Source of the DNA: Candidatus Opimibacter skivensis
GTDB taxonomy: Bacteria; Bacteroidota; Bacteroidia; Chitinophagales; Saprospiraceae
Length of the DNA: 64,000 nt
Direction: 5' to 3'
Assembly: GCA_016722045.1 (NCBI GenBank)
Contig: JADKGY010000032.1
Span: 161,001 to 225,000 of the forward strand
A program made the position numbers and the translations under genes. Shown here one piece after another: positions 27,126 to 38,000 of the stretch (within the stretch, counting starts at the first letter, position 1; the number at the start of each line of letters is the position of its first letter). Below the pieces are notes generated by a model. It saw nothing but the letters and a program-made list of their open reading frames with translations. It was not told the DNA's origin and did not search any database.

Positions 27126-30089
27126 ATGAACAGACATTTACTTATTCCTTTTCGATGTTTGTTGAGTATTTGTTTCGTTTTTCTGCTTGTAGGCTTTTCC
27201 TATGGCCAGAAAAAAATAACAGGTACTTTAACAGATGCAGGGACAAATGAGCCTCTGATCGGAGCAAACATTGTAATTAAAGGCACAGCAACTGGTACGG
27301 TTGCAGATTTTAATGGTAATTATACCATTATGGCAAATCCTGGTGATGTGCTTGTGGTAACATACACAGGTTATAAATCACAAGAAATCACCGTAGGCTC
27401 TGAGTCAGTCTACAACTCAGCTTTGGCTCCAGGTGAACTTTTCGAGGAGGTCGTAGTCGTAGGCTACGGTTCTGTAAGAAAAGCCGACCTCACCGGCTCT
27501 GTTGTTGCTGTTGGAGAAAAAGATTTCAACAAAGGTGTATACACTTCACCTGAGCAATTAATTCAGGGTCGTGCGGCAGGTGTTCAGATTATAAATAACA
27601 GCGGTCAGCCTGGTGGTTTGACAACTGTGAGAATCAGAGGAAACTCTTCCATTCGTACAGGCAATCAACCATTATTTGTAGTAGATGGTGTTCAGATGTC
27701 AGGCGGATCAAGTTCTCCTTCCGGAGCAAATGGTGCCTCCATGGGAGATACTCCTGGTCTAAACCCTTTGAATTACTTAAATCCGAGTGATATCGCTTCC
27801 ATGCAAGTGTTAAAAGACGCGTCAGCTACAGCGATCTATGGATCAAGAGGTGCTAATGGTGTTATCATCATTACAACTAAAAAGGGGAAAATAGGTAGCC
27901 CTACGATTGATGTCAACACATCGGTAGGATTCAGCTCTGTGCTACATAAATACGATGTTCTATCTGCTGATCAATACAGAGCAGCGTTGACAGAATATGG
28001 TCTCACGACTGGTAATTATGGAGCCAGCGTAGATGCACAGGATGCGATATTACAGACGGGTATGACCAACAATCATTCTATAGCCATCAATGGTGGCAAT
28101 GACAATGGTTCTTATCGTATTTCATTGGGTTATCTTGATCAGGAAGGTATTGTGAAAAATAATGAACTGCGCAGATTGAGCGCAAGTCTTGGTGGAGGAT
28201 TTCAATTTCTGGATAACAAACGACTAGGCATTGATTTCAACCTTATCACTGCACAGACAAGACAGGATGGACCACCGATCACATCCAATGCAGATTTCAG
28301 AGGCAGTTTGATAGGCAACGCATTGCAGTGGAATCCTACCCACAAGTTGTACAATGATGATGGGTCTCCTGTAATTCTTCCTGCTTTTGGAAACTTCACC
28401 AATCCTGTAGCTTTACTTGAAGCGTATAAAGATCAGACCAATTCAGTAGATATCATTGCAAGTATCTCGCCTTCATATAAAATAACGAATGATCTTGTCT
28501 ACAGACTTACGTACAGCGTAACAAATGGTACAGGTAGTCGCAGGGCTCAGATTGCTTCATGGATCAATGTTCAGGATGTTGAAAATAGAGGTGTAGCAGG
28601 TCTTTGGGATAAGAGAATCACAAATCAAATCCTTACGCATACCTTGAGCTATACTCACGACATCACCTCAAAAATCAATCTGAATGCTGTCGCTGGATTT
28701 GAATATCAAAAACTTGATGAAAGAGGATCTGGTATATTTGCGAAGGATTTTATTCTTCCTGTGTTTGATTACACTTCAATTCTTCAGAATTCATCTCAGT
28801 CCAGTCGCAACATTTCCTCTTATAATAACCCTTCTACAGAATTGCAATCCTACTTTGTTCGTGCAGGCTTCAATTATGCGGACAAATACCTGCTGACATT
28901 GACAGCAAGATCAGATGGATCAAGCAAATTCGGTGCAAACAACAAATATGCTTTTTTCCCTGCAGTCGGCGTCGCATGGAATATGCATACAGAAGATTTT
29001 CTGGCTGATGGTCCTTTTGACCAGTTAAAACTAAGAGCCGGTTGGGGCCAGGTAGGTAATTCAGAATTTCCAGCCGGAGCAGCACAAGAAAGATATGCTT
29101 TCCAACAAGGAACTATCTCTCTTGTCAACGTAGCTAATCCGGATTTGAAATGGGAAACAACTACTACATTAAACGTAGGTGTTGATTTTTCTATCCTGGA
29201 TTCCAAGTTATCAGGTACTGTGGAATATTTCCACAAAGACAGCAAGGATTTGTTATTCCAGTTTCCTACTATTCAGCCAGCTCCTGCAGGCTTTTACTGG
29301 ATCAATCTGGATGGTGATGTCATCAATTCAGGTGTTGAGGTTACCCTTAACCTGAATGCCGTTGATAACAATAATTTCAGATGGGATATCGGTGGAAACA
29401 TTTCCTTCTTATCCAATAAATTAGAGAATTACACAGGTCCTAATTTACCTTATGGACAGCTTTTCGGACAAGGCAGTTCAGGTGCTACAAGTATGAGACT
29501 CGAAAATGGTCAGCCGCTCAATGCTTTTTATCTGCGTAATCACCTTGGAATTGGTGACAATGGACAGAGCATTTATGCAGATGATGAATCACTTTCATTT
29601 GTGGGTGATCCGAATGCAAATGTTCAATTAGGTTTTAACACAAATCTGGGTGTCGGACATTTTAACCTTAACCTCAATTTTACCGGCGCATTGGATTATC
29701 TGATCTATAACAATACGCAAATGTCTGTCATCCCTATTGGTAACCTTGGCTCACGTAACATTGATGCCAGACTGCTCGACGGGGCTCAACAAGAAGCAAC
29801 TTCAAATGCGATAAAAGCATCCAGCCGTTATCTTGAAAGTGGTGACTTTGTAAAACTTTCAAGTGCATCTTTGTCGTATGACCTTGGAAAAATAGGGAAC
29901 ACATTCAAAAACACGAGGATCTATGTAACCGGACAGAATTTGTTGGTATTCACAAATTATTCAGGCTTCGATCCTGAAGTGAATACAGTCAATGTTACAG
30001 CAGATAGTGGTCTTCCTTCTTTTGGTATCGAGTACATTCCTTATCCTTCTGCAAGAACTATTCTTGTTGGTGCTAATTTTAGCTTTTAA
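27126..30089 (+). CDS. SusC/RagA-type TonB-dependent outer-membrane receptor
   Basis: A 987-residue outer-membrane importer. In order: signal peptide (about 1-27), carboxypeptidase-regulatory-like beta-sandwich (about 30-105, with GTLTDAGTNEPLIGANIVIKG in part), TonB box around EEVVVVGYG (about 110-118), plug domain with PLFVVDGVQMSGG and LKDASATAIYGSRGANGVII, then the 22-strand barrel ending in an aromatic-rich tail and the terminal VGANFSF. It works with the SusD protein encoded 20 bp downstream to take up an oligosaccharide or other large nutrient using TonB energy. Substrate is not readable from the sequence; the GH65-type glycosidase at the end of the locus suggests an alpha-glucoside. 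Confidence 0.96.
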   Translation: MNRHLLIPFRCLLSICFVFLLVGFSYGQKKITGTLTDAGTNEPLIGANIVIKGTATGTVADFNGNYTIMANPGDVLVVTYTGYKSQEITVGSESVYNSALAPGELFEEVVVVGYGSVRKADLTGSVVAVGEKDFNKGVYTSPEQLIQGRAAGVQIINNSGQPGGLTTVRIRGNSSIRTGNQPLFVVDGVQMSGGSSSPSGANGASMGDTPGLNPLNYLNPSDIASMQVLKDASATAIYGSRGANGVIIITTKKGKIGSPTIDVNTSVGFSSVLHKYDVLSADQYRAALTEYGLTTGNYGASVDAQDAILQTGMTNNHSIAINGGNDNGSYRISLGYLDQEGIVKNNELRRLSASLGGGFQFLDNKRLGIDFNLITAQTRQDGPPITSNADFRGSLIGNALQWNPTHKLYNDDGSPVILPAFGNFTNPVALLEAYKDQTNSVDIIASISPSYKITNDLVYRLTYSVTNGTGSRRAQIASWINVQDVENRGVAGLWDKRITNQILTHTLSYTHDITSKINLNAVAGFEYQKLDERGSGIFAKDFILPVFDYTSILQNSSQSSRNISSYNNPSTELQSYFVRAGFNYADKYLLTLTARSDGSSKFGANNKYAFFPAVGVAWNMHTEDFLADGPFDQLKLRAGWGQVGNSEFPAGAAQERYAFQQGTISLVNVANPDLKWETTTTLNVGVDFSILDSKLSGTVEYFHKDSKDLLFQFPTIQPAPAGFYWINLDGDVINSGVEVTLNLNAVDNNNFRWDIGGNISFLSNKLENYTGPNLPYGQLFGQGSSGATSMRLENGQPLNAFYLRNHLGIGDNGQSIYADDESLSFVGDPNANVQLGFNTNLGVGHFNLNLNFTGALDYLIYNNTQMSVIPIGNLGSRNIDARLLDGAQQEATSNAIKASSRYLESGDFVKLSSASLSYDLGKIGNTFKNTRIYVTGQNLLVFTNYSGFDPEVNTVNVTADSGLPSFGIEYIPYPSARTILVGANFSF

Positions 30090-30109
30090 TAATAAAAATC
30101 ATCATAGAA

Positions 30110-31645
30110 ATGAAATCACATAAATATTTAGTATTACTCGGCCTGGCTTGGCTTTGCTCCTGTACAAATCTTGATGAACATCTTAATCAGGATCTTACAA
30201 AGAGTGAAGCAGAAGCATACCTCAATGCGCATACGGATGTCAATGCCATCCTCAAATCAGCATATGATGGTTTACGGCTTCCTTTTCTTGACCAGGCACA
30301 GTTCTGGGCAGCTCAGGAACATACTTCAGACGAAGTCTTAGGCCCTACAAGAGGCCCGGACTGGGATGACAATGGTGTATGGCGTGTACTTCACTCACAT
30401 CAGTGGACTGCTGACCATGCTTTCCTTTCTGCTTCGTTCAACAGTCTGCTTCAGGAAGTATTCACAAGCTCAAACATTCTGAACTTCAACACCACCCCTC
30501 AACAGGCCGCAGAAGCTCGTTTCCTTAGAGATTTTTCAATGTTCGCTGTAGCTGACGGATGGAATCAGGTTCCTTACCGAGCTCCGGGTGAAAATCTGTT
30601 GAATGCTCCACAGGTATTAAAAGGTTCTGCAGCTTTGGATTTTGTTATCAGTGACCTCACCGCTATCCTAAATGATTTGCCTGCGGCACCTCCGGTCAAC
30701 AAAGCGAACCAGGATGCAGCCAAAGTTCTGCTTATGAAGGCATACCTTAATAAAGGCACTTTTGCCAATCGTCAGTCACCTACATTTGATGCAGGTGATA
30801 TGAATCAGGTTATTTCATTAGCCGATGCCATCATCAACAGCGGAAAATACAGCCTTGATGGCAATTACTTTGAAAACTTCGCGCCAAACAACGATGCGAA
30901 TTCGTCTGAAAATATTTGGACTCTTGCCACAGCAGCAGGCGTAAATCCTGGTCCAAATACCGGCAATGGCGTTCGTTCAAGGTGGTTTTGCACGTTGCAT
31001 TACAACCAAAATCCAAGCGGTTGGAATGGTTTTACAACGCTCAGCGATTTCTATGATTCCTTTGAATCGGGTGATGTTCGTAAAGGTGGTAGCTACCCTG
31101 GCGTGACTGACGTTTCAGGACTCAAGGTAGGTTTCCTGATTGGTCAGCAATATGACCAGAATGGTGTTGCTCTGAAAGATCGTAAAGGAAATGATCTATC
31201 ATTTACACCTGAAATCAATCCAGTCGAAACAGGCAACAATCTTGAAGTGACCGGAATCCGGGTAGTTAAATATCCTCCTGATTTTGCTAATGGTGATTTC
31301 AAGGACAATGATTATGTTTTCTTCCGTTATGCTGATGTATTACTGATGAAAGCAGAAGCCTTGTTGAGAACAGGTAATGCCTCAGGCGCCTTAGATATTG
31401 TCAATAATTTAAGGACGGTTCGTAACGCTTCACAACTCGGCTCATTAGATTTAGACGGTCTGTTAGCTGAGCGTGGAAGAGAATTGTATTGGGAAGGCTG
31501 GAGAAGACAAGACATGATTCGTTTTGGTCACTTCCTCGATGCCAGACAAGGAAAAGCAGTATCAGGTCCGGAAAGATTATTATTCCCGATTCCTGCTGCC
31601 GCACTTTCTGTAAATCCAAACCTGGAGCAAAATCCGGGTTACTAA
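30110..31645 (+). CDS. SusD/RagB-family nutrient-binding lipoprotein
   Basis: A 511-residue surface lipoprotein that forms the lid over the SusC barrel. The signal ends in LCSCTN (Cys about residue 18). The SusD TPR-like helices and the C-terminal SusD domain are recognisable from YADVLLMKAEALLRTGNASGAL in short blocks, LDGLLAERGRELYWEGWRRQDMIRFG in short blocks, and the FPIPAAALSVNPNLEQNPGY end. The gene begins 20 bp after susC. A strong hairpin with a T-tract follows at 31668-31706. Confidence 0.96.
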   Translation: MKSHKYLVLLGLAWLCSCTNLDEHLNQDLTKSEAEAYLNAHTDVNAILKSAYDGLRLPFLDQAQFWAAQEHTSDEVLGPTRGPDWDDNGVWRVLHSHQWTADHAFLSASFNSLLQEVFTSSNILNFNTTPQQAAEARFLRDFSMFAVADGWNQVPYRAPGENLLNAPQVLKGSAALDFVISDLTAILNDLPAAPPVNKANQDAAKVLLMKAYLNKGTFANRQSPTFDAGDMNQVISLADAIINSGKYSLDGNYFENFAPNNDANSSENIWTLATAAGVNPGPNTGNGVRSRWFCTLHYNQNPSGWNGFTTLSDFYDSFESGDVRKGGSYPGVTDVSGLKVGFLIGQQYDQNGVALKDRKGNDLSFTPEINPVETGNNLEVTGIRVVKYPPDFANGDFKDNDYVFFRYADVLLMKAEALLRTGNASGALDIVNNLRTVRNASQLGSLDLDGLLAERGRELYWEGWRRQDMIRFGHFLDARQGKAVSGPERLLFPIPAAALSVNPNLEQNPGY

Positions 31646-31667
31646 TAGTTAATAAAACTTACCTTTC

Positions 31668-31706
31668 GAAGGCAGGCCATTGCACATGGTCTGCCTTCTT
31701 TTTTTT
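31668..31706 (+). terminator. Intrinsic terminator between susD and the first ASPIC gene
   Basis: GAAGGCAGGCCAT and ATGGTCTGCCTTC form a 13-base stem with one G-T pair and a five-base loop, followed by eight T. It lies inside an otherwise co-directional run, so it could reduce rather than stop expression of the downstream lipoprotein genes. Confidence 0.9.
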
Positions 31707-31766
31707 AGCTTAGCCCCTAAAGCACCGTCTTTTCCCGCCCACCGAATCCATTGCCTTATTTGCCCT

Positions 31767-34700
31767 ATGAAAAATTATGTTGTCTCTTGTTTAGTGATCA
31801 TGGCTTTTATGGCATGTACCCATCAGGAGAATAACACTACACTGTTTACCTCAATCCCTTCTTCCTCTTCCGGCCTGGTCTTTAGTAATGATGTGAAGAA
31901 CACCCGTGAGTTGAATATTTTCAATTACCGTAATTTCTACAATGGTGGAGGAGTAGGTATCGGGGACATTAATAATGATGGCTTGCCTGATGTATTCGTG
32001 ACCGGCAATATGGTTGAAAACAAGATGTTCCTGAACAAAGGAAATTTCAACTTTGAAGAAATCACAGATAAGGCCGGATTAAAACGCAAAGGAAAATGGA
32101 GCACAGGTGTGGTGATGGTCGATATCAATGGTGATGGCTGGCTGGATATCTATTTGTGTAATGCTGGTTATATCGCCGGCGATAACCAGGAGAATGAATT
32201 GTACATCAACCACCATGATCTCACGTTCACTGAAGAAGCTGAGGCCTATGGTCTGAACAATAACGGCTATACGACGCATGCTGCATTTTTTGATTTTGAT
32301 CTTGACGGTGATTTAGATGCTTACATTCTGAACAACTCTTTTATTCCTGTCAATACACTCAACATGAGTGATCGACGCGATCTCGCAGCCAATGACTGGC
32401 CTGTCAAGGATTTTCTAAAGAAAGGAGGCGACCAGTTTTTGAGAAATGACAATGGTCATTTTACCGATATCACCCACGAAGCCGGGATATACAACAGCCT
32501 GATCGGATTTGGCCTTGGCGTCACTGTGGGTGATGTCAATCACGACCGCTGGCCGGACATTTATGTGTCAAATGATTTTTACGAACGCGACTATCTATAC
32601 ATCAACAATGGAAATGGGACATTCACGGAGGATATCATGAATCGGACAGATCATATCAGTCTTTCTTCGATGGGAGCAGATATGGCAGATCTTAACAATG
32701 ATAGTTATCCCGAAATTTTTGTCACAGATATGCTGCCTGATGATGATTATCGATTACGATCTACCACTTCATTCGAAAATTATTCGCTGAATATTATTAA
32801 GCGACAACGGAATTTTCATCACCAGTTTATTCAAAATACGCTTCAATACAATCGAGGCGATGGCACTTTTGCAGAAGTAGCCCATTACGCCGGTGTATCA
32901 GCCTCTGATTGGAGCTGGGGTGCATTGCTCATGGATATAGATCTCGATGGCTGGAAAGATATCTACGTGTGTAATGGGATCCAACATGATGTGACTGATC
33001 AGGACTTCATTGATTTCTTTGCAGATGATATTATTCAGAAAATGGTATTGACCGGAAAAAAAGAAGAAGTGGAAAATGTGGTAAACAAAATGCCATCAAC
33101 ACGAATTGTGAATAAAATATTTCGCAATAAAGGGAATCTGAAATTTGATGATGTATCTACGAGTTGGGGACCCAATGTGCCCTCGTTCTCCAACGGGGCT
33201 GCATATGGAGATCTGGATAATGACGGAGATCTTGACCTTGTAGTCAACAATGTCAATCAGGAAGCTTTTTTATATAGAAACAATGAGCGTCAATCGGGTA
33301 AGAATCATTTTATAGCTGTAAAGCTTCAGGGGCAAGCTCCAAATACATTTGCCATCGGGGCCACCATTCATGCTTTCGCAGATCATAAAATATTTACTTC
33401 CGAAATAATGCCTTCAAGAGGCTTCCAGTCTTCGATGGATTACAAACAAATCATAGGTATTGGAGAAGAAAAAACTATTGATTCAATTGAAATTCTTTGG
33501 CCAGGATTTAGTCACACGGTCTTACTTTCTCCGGCCATTGATACACTTATTATTATTCAACAAACTTCATCGATTCAAAAAACAGAGGTAGCAAATAAAA
33601 ACAACGAACAACATCTTCTGCATGAAGAAACAAGCCCATTTCTGCCTCACGTGGAAGATGGATTTGTTGACTTCTATGCTGAAGGTCTTTTAATGCATAA
33701 ACTCTCCAATGAAGGTCCTGCCTATGTGCGCGGAGATATCAATGGAGATCATATCGATGATATCATCATAGGCGGTGCTGCTGATCAGGCTACAATGGTA
33801 TACAAGGGCACCTCTACCGGATGGAGTTTAGAAAAAAATACCGGTCTTGAAAATGAAGCCAATTTTGAAGATGTTACTGCCGCACTTTCTGATCTTGACA
33901 TGGATGGAGACAGTGACCTGATCATGGGTTCCGGAGGAAATCACGACATGCCTGAGTCGCGGACCATGCAGGACAGAGTATACCTCAATGATGGGAAAGG
34001 ACATTTTACACTTTCACCGAATGCACTACCTCCAAACGGATACAACACATCGTCAATTGGAATTGATGACATCGATCTGGATGGTGATCCCGATCTCATC
34101 ATTTGCAGCCGAAGCATTCCAGGCAACTATGGTCCTTCACCCCCGAGTTATGTTTATGAAAACAATGGACATGCGATTTTCAAAATCGTCACGCCATCGA
34201 TCGCTCCGGAATTTGAATATGCAGGTCTGCTGACACATATCGTCGTCGCCAATATTCTCGGTGATAGCAGACCTGAGTGGATTATTACAAGGGAATGGGG
34301 AGCACCCATGATTTTCGGATATCAGCAAGGTAAATATGTCCCAATCAAAACAAATCTTTCAGATTATCCGGGTTGGTGGTTTACTTCTGCTGTAGCGGAT
34401 CTCGATCAGGATGGTGATCTGGATCTGGTCCTCGGCAACAGAGGGGAGAATTTTTATATGTCCGGTGAGTCAGAAGATCATTACAAGCTTTGGGTAAATG
34501 ATTTTGATCAGAACGGAACAGTAGAAAATATCATCACGCGTACTATTAAAGGAAAAGATGTTCCGGTGCCTCTGAAGAAAGACCTGACAGAGCAATTGCC
34601 TTTTCTTAAAAAATTAAATCTTCAATACAAGATATATGCCCATAATACGATCCAGGATTTGTTACCTGCAGAAAAATTGGACAAAGCAATTGTTTTAAAC

Positions 34701-35090
34701 TCTGCATACCATTCATCTGTGGTCGCATGGAATACAGGAGATGGTCATTTTGAAATCGATCGCCTTCCCACTGAAGTGCAGTTTTCATGTATCGCTGCGA
34801 TCGCCATTCACGATTTGAACCATGATGGTGCACCTGACTTAGTGCTGGGTGGCAATGACTATGGATTCACACCTCAGTTTTCCCAGCTGGATGCAAGTGT
34901 AGGAAGCATCCTGATCAATCATGGAAAAAATAATTGGGAATTGATGGAACCTCAGCAGTCCGGATGGCGGGTTTTAGGTGAGATCAAATCCATTGATCTG
35001 TTTTCATCGCATGGCAAATCATATCTTCTGTCTATCCGAAACAATGATCAGCCTGCTTTATTTTCATTTGACCAAAAAGAAGAATTTTGA
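31767..35090 (+). CDS. FG-GAP/VCBS and ASPIC/UnbV lipoprotein 1
   Basis: A 1,107-residue exported lipoprotein (lipobox-like FMACTH, Cys about 17). The N-terminal half holds many FG-GAP/VCBS blades with Ca-binding DxNxDGxxD loops, for example DINNDGLPDVF and DFDLDGDLDAY, predicting a seven-bladed propeller. An ASPIC/UnbV segment lies at about 528-581 (FAIGATI... to ILWPGF). A second propeller-like half follows, with a conserved C-terminal region containing VNDFDQNG and EQLPFLKK. The start is the ATG at 31767; the open frame extends to 31680 through the terminator. First of three tandem homologues after susD. Family role is unknown; glycan or ligand display at the surface is possible. Confidence 0.9.
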   Translation: MKNYVVSCLVIMAFMACTHQENNTTLFTSIPSSSSGLVFSNDVKNTRELNIFNYRNFYNGGGVGIGDINNDGLPDVFVTGNMVENKMFLNKGNFNFEEITDKAGLKRKGKWSTGVVMVDINGDGWLDIYLCNAGYIAGDNQENELYINHHDLTFTEEAEAYGLNNNGYTTHAAFFDFDLDGDLDAYILNNSFIPVNTLNMSDRRDLAANDWPVKDFLKKGGDQFLRNDNGHFTDITHEAGIYNSLIGFGLGVTVGDVNHDRWPDIYVSNDFYERDYLYINNGNGTFTEDIMNRTDHISLSSMGADMADLNNDSYPEIFVTDMLPDDDYRLRSTTSFENYSLNIIKRQRNFHHQFIQNTLQYNRGDGTFAEVAHYAGVSASDWSWGALLMDIDLDGWKDIYVCNGIQHDVTDQDFIDFFADDIIQKMVLTGKKEEVENVVNKMPSTRIVNKIFRNKGNLKFDDVSTSWGPNVPSFSNGAAYGDLDNDGDLDLVVNNVNQEAFLYRNNERQSGKNHFIAVKLQGQAPNTFAIGATIHAFADHKIFTSEIMPSRGFQSSMDYKQIIGIGEEKTIDSIEILWPGFSHTVLLSPAIDTLIIIQQTSSIQKTEVANKNNEQHLLHEETSPFLPHVEDGFVDFYAEGLLMHKLSNEGPAYVRGDINGDHIDDIIIGGAADQATMVYKGTSTGWSLEKNTGLENEANFEDVTAALSDLDMDGDSDLIMGSGGNHDMPESRTMQDRVYLNDGKGHFTLSPNALPPNGYNTSSIGIDDIDLDGDPDLIICSRSIPGNYGPSPPSYVYENNGHAIFKIVTPSIAPEFEYAGLLTHIVVANILGDSRPEWIITREWGAPMIFGYQQGKYVPIKTNLSDYPGWWFTSAVADLDQDGDLDLVLGNRGENFYMSGESEDHYKLWVNDFDQNGTVENIITRTIKGKDVPVPLKKDLTEQLPFLKKLNLQYKIYAHNTIQDLLPAEKLDKAIVLNSAYHSSVVAWNTGDGHFEIDRLPTEVQFSCIAAIAIHDLNHDGAPDLVLGGNDYGFTPQFSQLDASVGSILINHGKNNWELMEPQQSGWRVLGEIKSIDLFSSHGKSYLLSIRNNDQPALFSFDQKEEF

Positions 35091-38000
35091 TGCGCGGATT
35101 TTTTCTTTCTGCACTTTACGTATCACTGTTGATTTGTTCAGTAGGGATAGTAGGCTGTACTAAAAAAACAGATCAAACCACAAATCCTGATTTTACAATG
35201 CTTTCGTCTGCGAAAACAGGTCTCCATTTTAATAATAATCTTCAGCCCAATGTAGAGCTTAACATTTTTGACTATATGTATTTCTACAATGGTGGAGGTG
35301 TGGCCGTAGCCGATTTCAACAAAGACGGTTACCTGGATCTTTACTTTACAGGCAATGAACAATCTAATGCCTTATATCTAAATCAAAAAAATCTGACATT
35401 TAAGGATGTGACGCAGATATCAAAAGCCACCGGTGAAGGAGGCTGGTCAACAGGCGTCACTGTCACGGATATCAACAATGATGGATGGTTGGATATATAT
35501 GTGAGTCAGGTAGGCGATTATAGAAAACTGCAGGGCCACAACCGACTTTATATATGGAAATCACTTACTAAAGAAGGTGTGCCTGTCTATGAAGAATCTT
35601 CAGCAGCCTATGGATTGGATTTAGTTGGTTTCGGTACACAAGCAGGTTTTTTTGATTTTGACAATGATGGTGACCTCGATCTATTTCAAGTCAATCATTC
35701 TGTGCATCTCAACGGAACATTTGGGCGTCGAAAAGACTTTGAAGGAACATTTCATGATCGGGCAGGCGATCGTTTGTTTAGAAATGATGATGGCAAATTT
35801 GTTGACGTCACTGCATCAGCAGGGATTCTGAGTACTGCCATAGGTTATGGTTTGGGGTTGGCATTTTCGGATATCAACAATGATGGATGGACAGACATCT
35901 ATGTAACAAATGATTTTCACGAGAACGATTATTTATATATTAATCAGCAAAATGGCACGTTTAAAGAATCCATCAATGATGAGATGCGACACACGAGCCG
36001 GTATGCTATGGGGGTAGACATCGGCGATATCAATAATGATGGTTACAATGAAATCTTCACGCTGGATATGCGTCCTGAAGATCCTTATATTTTAAAATCT
36101 TCTTTAGGTGAAGATGATTATGGGGAATTTCAATTCAAGCTGAGTTTTGGTTATAATTATCAATACGCACGCAATACCCTTCAATTAAATAATCGTAATA
36201 ATACATTCAGCGAAATTGGTGTTTATGCTAATGTATTTGCCAGTGATTGGTCATGGGCTACACTATTTCTGGATTTTGATGACGATGGGTATAAGGACAT
36301 CTATATTTCAAATGGCATTCCGAAAAGGATGAATGACATTGATTATGTCAACTATATTTCCAACAATGAAATCCATTGGAAAATCAATATGGACCAGATG
36401 AAGGACAGCGATTTGATCGTAGAACAAAAACTTCCTTCGATCAAATTGAAAAACAAGTTTTTTAAAAATAATCACAACCTGACCTTCAGCGATATATCCT
36501 CCACCATAACTGATAATCATCCCAGTTTTTCAAACGGTGCAGCTTATGGTGATTTTGATAATGATGGAGATCTTGATATCGTGGTCAATAATATACGTGA
36601 CGATGCATTCTTATACCAAAACAATAGCAATCAATCATCGGCCGATAACCATCATTATCTAAACATCAACCTTTCCGGACCAAAGGGTAACCCGATGGCC
36701 ATCGGAGCGAAAGTGATTGCATATAAAAAAGATGAAGTGCTTTCTTCCGAACAATACCCGGTGAGAGGATATCTTTCTTTTGTATCTCCGGTTCTTCACC
36801 TTGGGCTCGGCAACACACAAAACCTTGATTCCATAAAGTTGGTTTGGCCTGATCATTCCATTAAAATGATTCCGGTTGACTCCATCGATAGAACGATCTC
36901 ATTGGCTTACGAAATAAATCTTCCAAAACAAATCTACCACCCGACAACTGTTGATAAACCTATATATCGGGATATCACCGAAGTGTCCGGTATACATTAT
37001 ATCCATAAGGAAAATGAATTTGTTGAATTTGACAGGGAGCAATTAATTCCGCACATGACATCTACCGAAGGCCCTGCGTTGGCTGTTGGAGATATTAATA
37101 AAGATGGACTTGATGACTTTTTTGTGGGTTCTTCTAAAAGAAAAAAAAGCGCTATCTACCTTCAATACCCCGACGGAAAATTTATTGATATTACCGGCAT
37201 AGCAATACTCAACGACAGTGTATTTGAAGATGTCGATGCATTGTTTGCTGATATTGAAAATGACGGAGACCTGGATCTTGTTGTCGCAAGCGGAGGCAAT
37301 GAATATGCCGGGACATCACCACCATTGAAACAAAGGATTTATCTGAATGACGGAAAAGGAAATTTCACCAATGATAGTACAGCGATACCAAATATATATA
37401 TGACTGCAGGCTGCGTTGCAGCGCATGATTTTAATAAAGACGGCTTTATTGATCTGTTTTTTGGCGGAAGAGCTGTTCCCTGGAACTATGGGAAAATACC
37501 GGCATCTTATTTATTCCTTAACGATGGCCATGGCAGATTTTCGGATGCAACGGCTACATATGCACCTGCATTAGCTACTGCAGGACTAGTAAAGGATGGT
37601 ACATGGGCCGATATGGATCATGACGGAGATGAAGATCTCATTATTGCAGTTGAATGGGGCCCGCTTCAGATTTATTTCCAACAGGCAGATCTCCATTTTC
37701 AAAAAAAGGAAATCCCTGGTTCCTCCGGTTGGTGGAATTTTGTACAGCCATTTGACTTTGACAATGATGGTGATCTGGATTTTGTAGCAGGTAATCTGGG
37801 ATTGAATTCAATCCTGCATGCATCCGCAGATAAACCTGTGCGTCTTTATGTCAATGATTTCGATCACAATGGCCAGATCGAACAAATTATGACCTACTAC
37901 ATCGGAGAGAAAGAAGTCATCTTTCCAACGCATCGCGAGATCACGAAGCAATTACCTTCCCTGAAGAAAAAATTCCTATTTGCAAAAGATTTTGCCAAAG

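Noticed and set aside
31680..31766. Upstream start for ASPIC lipoprotein 1
   Set aside because: It would include the terminator stem; the ATG at 31767 gives a proper lipoprotein signal.
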